A DNA stretch of 64,000 nt. Source: Galeopsis tetrahit (taxonomy: Eukaryota > Streptophyta > Magnoliopsida > Lamiales > Lamiaceae). This document shows positions 56,990 to 64,000 of the stretch, piece after piece (the first letter of the stretch is position 1; every line of letters starts with the position of its first letter). Below the pieces are notes generated by a model. It saw only the letters and a program-made list of their open reading frames with translations. It was not told the origin of the DNA and did not search any database. Both the position numbers and the translations under genes were made by a program. Location: contig OY776126.1 of the NCBI GenBank assembly GCA_963675135.1, positions 18,169,195 through 18,233,194 of the forward strand, in the 5' to 3' direction.

Positions 56990-57283
56990 TTATTCCATTC
57001 GTCTCAAAAAAAATTTGCAGTGCTTTTCTGGTACGAAATTAAGGAAAAAGTATAATAATTAAGGTGTTGAGGGTAATTTTATAAACTTTTTCATATATAT
57101 AATAAATAAAGTAGTTGGATTGAGTGTATGGTGGGTCTCAAAAGTAATGGTATGAAGGATAAATATGTGTATATTATGAGAGTGAAGATTGTGATAATTG
57201 TTTTATTTTATGGGTATGCAAACTTTTCAGCGATAAAATGAAAAAAAGTATAAGAACTTTTCAGAAGAGAGGAAGGGAGCATT
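56990..57283. mobile_element. Stowaway-like MITE, diverged
   Basis: The left end ATTCCATTCGTCTCAAAAAA and right end CTTTTCAGAAGAGAGGAAGG pair loosely; the interior has typical 'gttgagggtaattttataaac' sequence. Confidence 0.45.
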
Positions 57284-57652
57284 ACTTTTACATTTAATTC
57301 AACTTTATTCATAAAAAATATTCTTTAACACTTTATTTATTACACTTTTTTTTTTTTAATTTATGTGCCACAAATTTGAACCAAACAATTGTGTTATAGG
57401 AGAGTAACTTGTTGCAACGTGTCCTCTTGTTCAAGATTTTGACTCTTTTCATGGTCCTATTACTAATCTTTCGAGTCTTTTGTTCAATTTTGAAATAACA
57501 TTTTAAATTATTACTCACTCTTGTCTTTTAAAAAAAAAATCCTTATTTCTCTTTCGATTTGTCTCAAAATATAATTTTTTTTAAAAAAAAGTGGGTAAAA
57601 TGTTTAAAATTCGCATGTTTAATGAAAAATGTATTCTATTATTTTAAAAAAA

Positions 57653-57935
57653 ATACTCATTCCGTCCCAATTAGATAGGCGTGTTTTCATTTTCTATGGA
57701 TGTGCCATTTAAATAAACGTCTTTTCATATAAAATAATATTTTTCAATTCATTTACTAATATAACCCTATGCATTAATTACATTAGAAATTATAACATTC
57801 ATTAAATAGGGTTTATAAAAGAAATTTTACTTGTATAATGTGTATTCCCAATACAATTTATTAATCTTAAATGATAAGTTAAACAAGTCTATCTAAGGCC
57901 CTCTCCATTGAGAGGTATTTAGTGGGGTTGATGTT
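57653..57935. mobile_element. Stowaway-like MITE truncated on the right, plus a second terminus fragment
   Basis: The left end TACTCATTCCGTCCCAATTA and inner right arm AAACAAGTCTATCTAA pair, but the right terminus is replaced at 57895 by AAGGCCCTCTCCATTGAG, the terminus type of 49341-49648. That fragment is in turn cut by the CACTA end at 57936. Confidence 0.5.
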
Positions 57936-57956
57936 CACTACAAAAAACGAGCGATT

Positions 57957-58420
57957 TACCGACGGACCTACCGACGGAATTGTCGTCGGTAGGCGTGGTT
58001 TCCCGACGGAATTACCGACGGAATAATTCAGTCGGCTCTAGACTCGTCGGTACGGGTTACCGACGGAATTTTTTTTTCCGTCGGTAGTCCCGACGGATTC
58101 CCGACGGAATAAATCTGTCGAGTCTGCCGACGGATCTCATTCCGTCGGTAGTCCGAATGACCCGTTTCGAAACCGGGTCTGATATCTGTCGACAATTCCG
58201 TCGGTCCGTCTGTCGGTAGTACCGACGGACTTACCGACGGATATTTAATTTTAGCATTTTTTTTAAGAAAAATATATCCGTCGGCTTCTGTCGGTACGTG
58301 CCGACGGAACTGCCGACGGATCTAGATTTTATATTTTTTAAATTCGGGATTATATTCAGTCGGTGTCCGTCGGGGGTTCCGTCGGTAGTGCCGACGGAAT
58401 TATCCGTCGGCAAGTCAACC
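57957..58420. repeat. CACTA subterminal repeats, 3' side
   Basis: More than 15 copies of the 9-10-bp motif ACCGACGGAA or its complement occur in both orientations. These are the presumed binding sites of the element's DNA-binding protein. Confidence 0.85.
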
Positions 58421-58508
58421 AAAAAAAAAAATTAATTGACGTGGGTCCCCGACCCCCGACCCGACCCGACCCCCGACCCGAACTGTTATTAAGGCCACCA
58501 TATATTAT

Positions 58509-58585
58509 TCTGGCCTTGCTAGGAATCGAACCCGGGTGTGTGGGCGCCTAGTGAAGGGCGCCTACCACTCGGACAGATGTGTTAC
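58509..58585 (-). other. tRNA-like sequence inside CACTA
   Basis: On the - strand ATCTGTCCGAGTGGTAGGCG resembles a Pol III A box/D-arm of a Ser/Leu-type tRNA, and GGGTTCGATTCCTAGC a B box/T-arm, about 40 bp apart. Acceptor stems do not pair convincingly. It is probably a tRNA-derived relic rather than a gene. Confidence 0.5.
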
Positions 58586-58599
58586 TTGTTCGTAATTGT

Positions 58600-59053
58600 A
58601 GTATTAATTGTATATGTACTCATTTTCGACCCATTTTTTTTTTAAAATTCACAAAATTAATTTCTTTCAAATATATCAAATAATTAAATTTGAAATCTAT
58701 AATTTATATTTTTATAATTTATATATTTTAAAATACTAAAATATTCATATTTTAACTAAAATACTAATATTTTTTTAGTAAAAAATTCATTTTTTTGCTA
58801 ATTATTTTTAAAAAAATTTCATAAAATTAATTTCATTCACATAAATTAAATAATTAAATTTGTAATATAATTTATATATTTTTAAATACTAAAATATTCA
58901 TTTTTTTTACTAAAATATTCATTTTTTTGCGAATTATATTTTTAAAAAAATCAAAAAAATAATTTCTTTTCACAATTTTTAGTTGTAACTTAATGATAAA
59001 TAAATATTTTTAAATTGTACATCTAATAAAATAATTAGCTTACATTATATAAT
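58600..59053. other. AT-rich non-coding part of the CACTA element
   Basis: Degenerate tandem similarity exists between 58620-58800 and 58800-58980 ('cattttttt.ctaattatttttaaaaaa'); nothing else is seen. Confidence 0.45.
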
Positions 59054-62000
59054 TTATTCTTCATCTTCTTCCTCTTCATCTTCTTCATCTACATTTTCAT
59101 TATTTGTCTCATCTTCCTCTTCATCATCATCCTCCTCCTCCTCCTCCTCCTCCTCCTCCTCCTCCTCCTCTTCCTCTTCATTTTCATCATCTTCCTCATT
59201 TCCATTATCGTTTTCAATTTCGATCAATTGTGAATTTCCAGCCATCAAGTCTACGTGGATATTCAAATCTCCCGTAAAGACTTCAGTTCTAGCCTCTATT
59301 TGTTCCGTTTGAAACGGAGAATCATCTTCATCACTCTTGTCCTTTGTAGGGACTTCTACCATTGATCTTGCCTTTACTTTGCAAACAGCGTGCCATTCAA
59401 TTTTACTACGTGATGATCGTACTGGATACTTGCAGTAGTATACTTGAGATACTTGATGGGCAAATACAAATGGATCATTCCCGATATAGCTCCTTTTCGG
59501 ATTAACATCGACGAGTTTGTACTCCGGATGAATCCTTGTTCCTGAAGGGCCTGAATCAAACCAATGACACTTGAACAACACTACAGTCTTTGTTGGATAT
59601 CCCGGATATTCTACTTCAACGACTTCGTGCAACACCCCATAGTAGTCACTTGCATCTGCATTGTAGTTTGCACTGCTAACGCAAACACCACTGTTGGTAG
59701 TCGCTTTTCTCGATGCATACTCAGATGTATGAAATCTGTAGCCCTTCACAATATAGCCGTTGTAAGTCTTTACACGACGTAGTGGTCCTTTGCTGAGATC
59801 CTTTAAGAATCGATTCCCAAAATCGTTTGACCGTCCCTATACAGTTCAAATAATTAACATTAATTATGAATCATATTTATTTACGTAAAATTTAAGGAAA
59901 TGGTACTCACACAACGTTGGAACCATCGGGCAAAATCACGTTGAAGACGAGCATCTATATCTGTATCTGAGATGTTTTGTTCTGTTCGTCTTAGTTCTTG
60001 AGTATACATCCTAATTCACAACATCCAATCACAATTAATATTAAATTACATAAATGAAGTAATGATAAAAATATGAAATACTTACTCAATGTAAGGCTGA
60101 ACTTCATCACAATTCAATAACACATACGTTTGTGCTATTTCTGCCTCTCTGTTCGACTCCCACTCTCGTTCAGTGAATTTTCCTATTGATCGTCCCTTAG
60201 ACTTGAATATAGACAGCATTCCATCAACCTCTTCACCGATATTGTCTGTATCTCTACCACCGTAGTTACGTGGTTCACTTCTCAACCGAGTGTTGACATG
60301 GTCTTCAAAATAATAAGAACAAAACATGCCAACCTCTTCATTCAAATATGCATTAACAATCGATGCTTCCACATTTGCCTTTTGTTTAGCATTGCGTTTC
60401 AAGTTGTGGAGATATCTGATTTATAATAAAAAAACATATATTTTAATTCAGTGAACATGCATGCATGTAGTATATATAAAAAATGAAAAATGTAAGAGTT
60501 TACCTTTCAAATGGGTACATCCACCTGTACTGCACTGGACCACAAATTCTGGCTTCATACGCTAAATGAACGGGTAAGTGTTCCATGGAGTTGAAGAAGC
60601 TAGGTGGAAAAATTTGTTCCAACTTACACAAAATCACTGGAATATCTTGCTCCAAACGAATCATATCATCGATCTTGATCGTTGAAGATGTTAAATCTCT
60701 AAAAAAAAGACTTAATTCAGTGATAGCCCTCCACACATTGAGAGGAACAACGTCTCGGAACGCAATCGGTATCAAGCGCTGCATAAAAACATGACAATCG
60801 TGACTCTTCATCCCTGAAACCTTACCCCTGTTTATGTCTGCGCATCGACTCAAGTTTGACACGTAGTTGTCTGGAAAATTCAACTCGTGAATCCAACGAC
60901 ACAGTTGTTGTTTCTGTGGCTTGTCCAGTGTGTAGCAAGCCTTCGGATATTTACCTGTACTGGGATCCTTTTCCAACTCTTGACGACAACAATAAATGTT
61001 CAGCTCTTCCCGGGACTTTGGAGTATCTTTCGTCTTGCCTTCTGTGTTCATCATTGTGTGGAACACATTATCAAACACATTCTTCTCAATGTGCATCACG
61101 TCCAAATTGTGTCGGATCAATAGTGAACTCCAGTATGGCAAATCCCAAAAAATACTCATTTTATTCCATCCACCTGTGATTCGACCGTTGTGTTCAGCTG
61201 CATTTTCCTCAGTAGATTTTTTCAAACCCGTCCACTGAATCTCATGTAACAACGTATGTCCTGTACGGTAACATTATACTAGAAGAAATTAATAAAACAT
61301 ATACGTATAACATTATACTAGATCAAATAATTGTATAATTAATTAAAATACGTACCGTTTCGAAGGGGCGGTCGATTGATTGTAACTGTTCTGTTCTTCA
61401 AGAAGTTGTTCTTATTCCTTCTAAATGGATGATCTCGAGGTAAGAACTTTCGGTGATTATCGAACCATGTAACTTTCCTACTCTTCTCAAGACTGAAAGC
61501 TTCAGAAAAATCCATACAATACGGACATGCTTGAAAACCAGCCGTTTTCCATCCAGACAACATAGAATATGCAGGAAAATCGCTAATGGTCCACAATAAA
61601 GCAGCACGCATCGTGAAATTCTGTTTTCTGAACACATCATACGTTTGGACACCACTTTCCCATAAAAAGATCAGGTCTTTTATAAGAGGCTGGAGATAAA
61701 CGTCAAGCTTATCTTTTGGATTCGACGGACCTGGCACCAATACAGTTAGAAACATTGTTTGAGGTTTCAAGCACATCCACGGAGGAAGATTATACGGAGT
61801 CAGAATCACCGGCCACAACGAATACTGCTTTCCAAAGCTCCCAAACGGTGCAAAACCATCAGTACACAAACCTAGCCTCACATTCCTCGGTTCAGAAGAA
61901 AAATTGGGATACACGTTGTCAAGGTGTTTCCAGGCCTCCGAGTCCGCCGGATGTCGCATCTCCCTAGACTCGGTCGAAGACGAATCTGTTGCATGCCACG

Positions 62001-62317
62001 TCATGTGTTGTGCTGTGGCAGTAGATTGATACAATCTCATTAAACGAGGAATGATTGGAAGATAATACATCTTCTTGTGTGCCACTTTCTTCTTCGACGG
62101 CTTCGATTGACCAGCGGGCCCCTTCCGACGTGGCTCTTTGTAACGAGGATGACCACACATCCTACACATGTTCAGATTGCTATCTTCATCACCCCAATAT
62201 AACATGCAACCGTTTATACAACAATCAATCTTCTCGACCGGCAATCCCATATTTTTCAGCATTTGCTTGCTTTGATGATACGTTGTAGGCACCTTATTCT
62301 CAGGAGGGCAGATCTCA
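59054..62317 (-). CDS. TNP2-type CACTA transposase (N-terminus missing or unrecognised)
   Basis: Five exons join in phase with GT-AG introns: 61356-62317, 60504-61260, 60086-60415, 59911-60010, 59054-59836. The first begins after an acceptor and reads EICPPENKVPTTYHQSKQML, then CCINGCMLYW and CRMCGHPRY (zinc-binding pairs). The TNP2 catalytic region follows with VRLGLCTDGFAPFG and NLPPWMCLKP, then CPYCMDF. Exon 2 ends in a DUF4218-like stretch (LEQIFPPSFFNSMEHLPVHL, RWMYPFER). Exon 5 has a DUF4216-like part (FKCHWFDSG, GTRIHPEYKLVDVNPKRS) and a tail of more than 40 acidic residues. No internal stop was found. A possible upstream exon ends at 62353 (CKNCMRASKFR), but the usual N-terminal zinc-finger region is absent. 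It would catalyse excision at CACTA ends. Confidence 0.85.
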
Positions 62318-62449
62318 CTGCATAATTAAACCAAGTAAAAAAGGAAAACGTACCGAAATTTGCTTGCTCTCATACAATTTTTACAATTTCCACGATTTTT
62401 TTCGACTGAGTGAGAAAGGGGAAGAAACTTTCTGTAAATATTACGCGCT

Positions 62450-62690
62450 ACCGACGGATTTTGAAATTCCGTCGGTGCGTACATTTTGAATCTACCGACG
62501 GATTCCAAATTCCGTCGGTAGGGTGCCGCCCAAACTTCCGTTGGTAGAGTACTTGGCCGACGGAATTTCCGTCGACAGACTTTATTTCCGACAGAATATT
62601 TATTTCCGTCGGCAGACTTTATTTCTGACGAATATTTATTTCCGTCGGTAGACGTTATTTACGACGGAATATTTACTTCCGTCGGTAATA
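62450..62690. repeat. Second cluster of CACTA subterminal repeats
   Basis: At least ten TTCCGTCGGT / ACCGACGGA motifs lie just upstream of the TNP2 exons. This may be the original 5' subterminal region. Confidence 0.75.
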
Positions 62691-62815
62691 TTGGCGGGAT
62701 AAAATAAAAATCGAAAAAATAAAATAAAAAATACTTTACTTTATACCAAAATCTAACGAAAAATTATGTATTATGTATAAATTAAAAAAAATAACATAAA
62801 TAAACAATCCATTGA

Positions 62816-63450
62816 CAAACATCGATCAACCGAAATAAACACATCGAGTTTTATGTAGGACGATCTTATACATGAATTTTATCTGAAGTACGGATGTCTT
62901 TAGGCTTATTTTAGTATGTAATCGTACTTGAGAACGATCTTGTCGTATTAATAGGATAACTAGTGAAGTGCTAGCTAGAAGCGCGTTAATTCGATATACA
63001 TTAATTACATATTGGAACACGTGCTCATCATGTAGTAACTTAATTAAGGGGGAGGTTTATGTAGGACGATCTTATACATGTATTTTATCTGAAGTACGGA
63101 TGTCTAGGCTTATTTTAGTATGTAATCGTACTTGAGAACGGTCTTGTCGTTTTAATGGGATAACTAGTGAAGTGCTAGCTAGAAGCGAGTTAATTGATAT
63201 ACATTAATTACATATTGGAACACGTGTTCATCGTGTAACTTGTATAAATGGGAGTCTTGGAAAGTTAATTCGTTATATATCATATATTGGAACGTGTGTT
63301 TATCATGTAGCATATAATTGGAAGTTTTATGTAAGATGGTCTTATACGTGTGTTTATCATGGTCTTATACATTTTCTTAAAATAACTAATACTGTTTAAA
63401 ATAACTATTCGATTTAGTATTAAACATCGATCAACCGAAATAAATATGTC
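62816..63450. repeat. About 206-bp tandem repeat, 2.3 copies
   Basis: TTATGTAGGACGATCTTATA starts copies at 62851 and 63057, and a third partial copy (TTATGTAAGATGGTCTTATA) starts near 63326. ACATCGATCAACCGAAATAA flanks the array on both sides (62819 and 63425). Confidence 0.8.
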
Positions 63451-63537
63451 CAACGGAAAATTAAATAGTTTGACAGAAAAAATAAATAGTTCGACGGAAA
63501 ATTAAATAGTTCGACAGAAAAATAAATAGTTCAAACA

Positions 63538-64000
63538 TCAACCATTATACGGAAAAAACTCATCATCACCACCACCAATGAAATCCAAGCCGTCGTCGTC
63601 TGCCTCTGCATCTGGAGCATTGAAAGGGGGAACTGAACCAACCGGAGCATCGAAAGGCGGAGGGGGAACTGGACCAACCGGAGCATCGAAAGGCGGAGGG
63701 GGAACGCTCATCGCCTGTTCAAAACATGTATTTATTTGTTCAGAAGACATCCCCAACGATCGACCCATAGTGTCAGTTAGCTGTCGGAAGTAGTGGTTCA
63801 TCATGTGTACTACGTTCGGGTCCGGAACAGCAGTGGAGGATACAGAGGCCTGCGATGCACGCTGGGACGAACTGGACGACGCAGCTCTCACTGAGCGGCT
63901 CATCCGGCCAAGGCCAAGGACCCGTCCTCGATCAGCCGGGGCCTCCTCCAGGTAAATCCGGTTAAGATCAGGCGGAGGGGCGGCGCTGGGCCCGGCTTCA
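63538..64000 (-). CDS. CACTA second ORF (TNP1/TNPA-like), C-terminal part
   Basis: The frame is open from the window edge to a stop at 63538-63540. It reads DLNRIYLEEAPADRGRVLGLG, like the G-R-V-Y-G-L-G motif near the end of Ptta/En/Spm-type plant transposase proteins. A Ser-rich stretch and HYFRQLTDTMGRSLGMS follow. Then come two tandem PPPPFDAPVG repeats and an acidic, glycine-rich end. It probably binds the subterminal repeats. Its position upstream of TNP2 on the same strand is unusual for many plant CACTA elements, so it could belong to a neighbouring element. The N-terminal part is outside the window. Confidence 0.6.
   Translation of the reverse strand, partial: EAGPSAAPPPDLNRIYLEEAPADRGRVLGLGRMSRSVRAASSSSSQRASQASVSSTAVPDPNVVHMMNHYFRQLTDTMGRSLGMSSEQINTCFEQAMSVPPPPFDAPVGPVPPPPFDAPVGSVPPFNAPDAEADDDGLDFIGGGDDEFFPYNG

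Larger units (their letters stand above)
57936..64000 (-). mobile_element. CACTA (En/Spm-type) element with transposase genes, right end outside window
   Basis: The left terminus CACTACAAAAAACGAGCG is followed by dense subterminal repeats of ACCGACGGA / TCCGTCGGT (57957-58420). Coding sequence on the - strand includes a TNP2-type transposase and a second CACTA-type frame. A second cluster of the same subterminal repeats sits at 62450-62690, upstream of TNP2. No right TIR is visible, so either the element extends past 64000 or its 5' end has been rearranged near 62700. Confidence 0.8.

Noticed and set aside
62326..62508. 60-residue frame upstream of TNP2
   Set aside because: Its first half translates the CACTA subterminal repeats. 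Only the last part next to a donor site at 62352 may be a real exon, which is noted with the transposase.

Overview
The window is nuclear DNA of a flowering plant, most likely a eudicot. It is AT-rich. Genes have plant-type introns, two intronless AP2/ERF genes of the plant-only DREB class are present, and the space between genes is packed with plant transposon families: mariner/Stowaway, hAT, Mutator-like, PIF/Tourist, CACTA, Ty3/gypsy, LINE and tRNA-derived SINE. I cannot name the species.

Host genes are few and sit in the middle. Two single-exon ERF/DREB transcription factor genes lie on the + strand at 30544-31200 and 38387-38908. An apparently intact 17-exon glycoside hydrolase family 35 beta-galactosidase lies on the - strand at 39319-44027 and converges on the second ERF gene, with about 0.4 kb between the stop codons. 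The ERF proteins share an AP2 domain and a C-terminal W-N-F ending, so they look like a local paralogous pair. The second carries a duplicated G-box/ABRE module upstream.

Layout. 1-4400: mariner transposase end, a Mutator-like element inserted at its TA, and two hAT elements with 8-bp duplications. 4600-10260: a decayed gypsy retrotransposon on the - strand, split by an LTR and by a hAT element, with a 585-bp tandem duplication inside pol. 10297-11526: a hAT-like element holding a LINE end that is itself split. 11706-14877: a non-autonomous CACTA element with a tandem array, split by a retroposon, which is split by a hAT element. 14900-30400: AT-rich intergenic DNA with Stowaway and Tourist MITEs, SINEs (one tandem array), LINE ends and a hAT element. 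30450-44100: the gene island. 45100-50700: a repeat nest built on one hAT-like family. 51200-57900: MITEs and a 3.6-kb inverted-repeat-ended element with minisatellites. 57936-64000: a CACTA element with a largely readable spliced TNP2-type transposase and a TNP1/TNPA-like reading frame that runs off the right edge.

Most transposon calls rest on terminal inverted repeats plus target-site duplications read directly from the sequence. Protein calls rest on motif recognition; no search was run.
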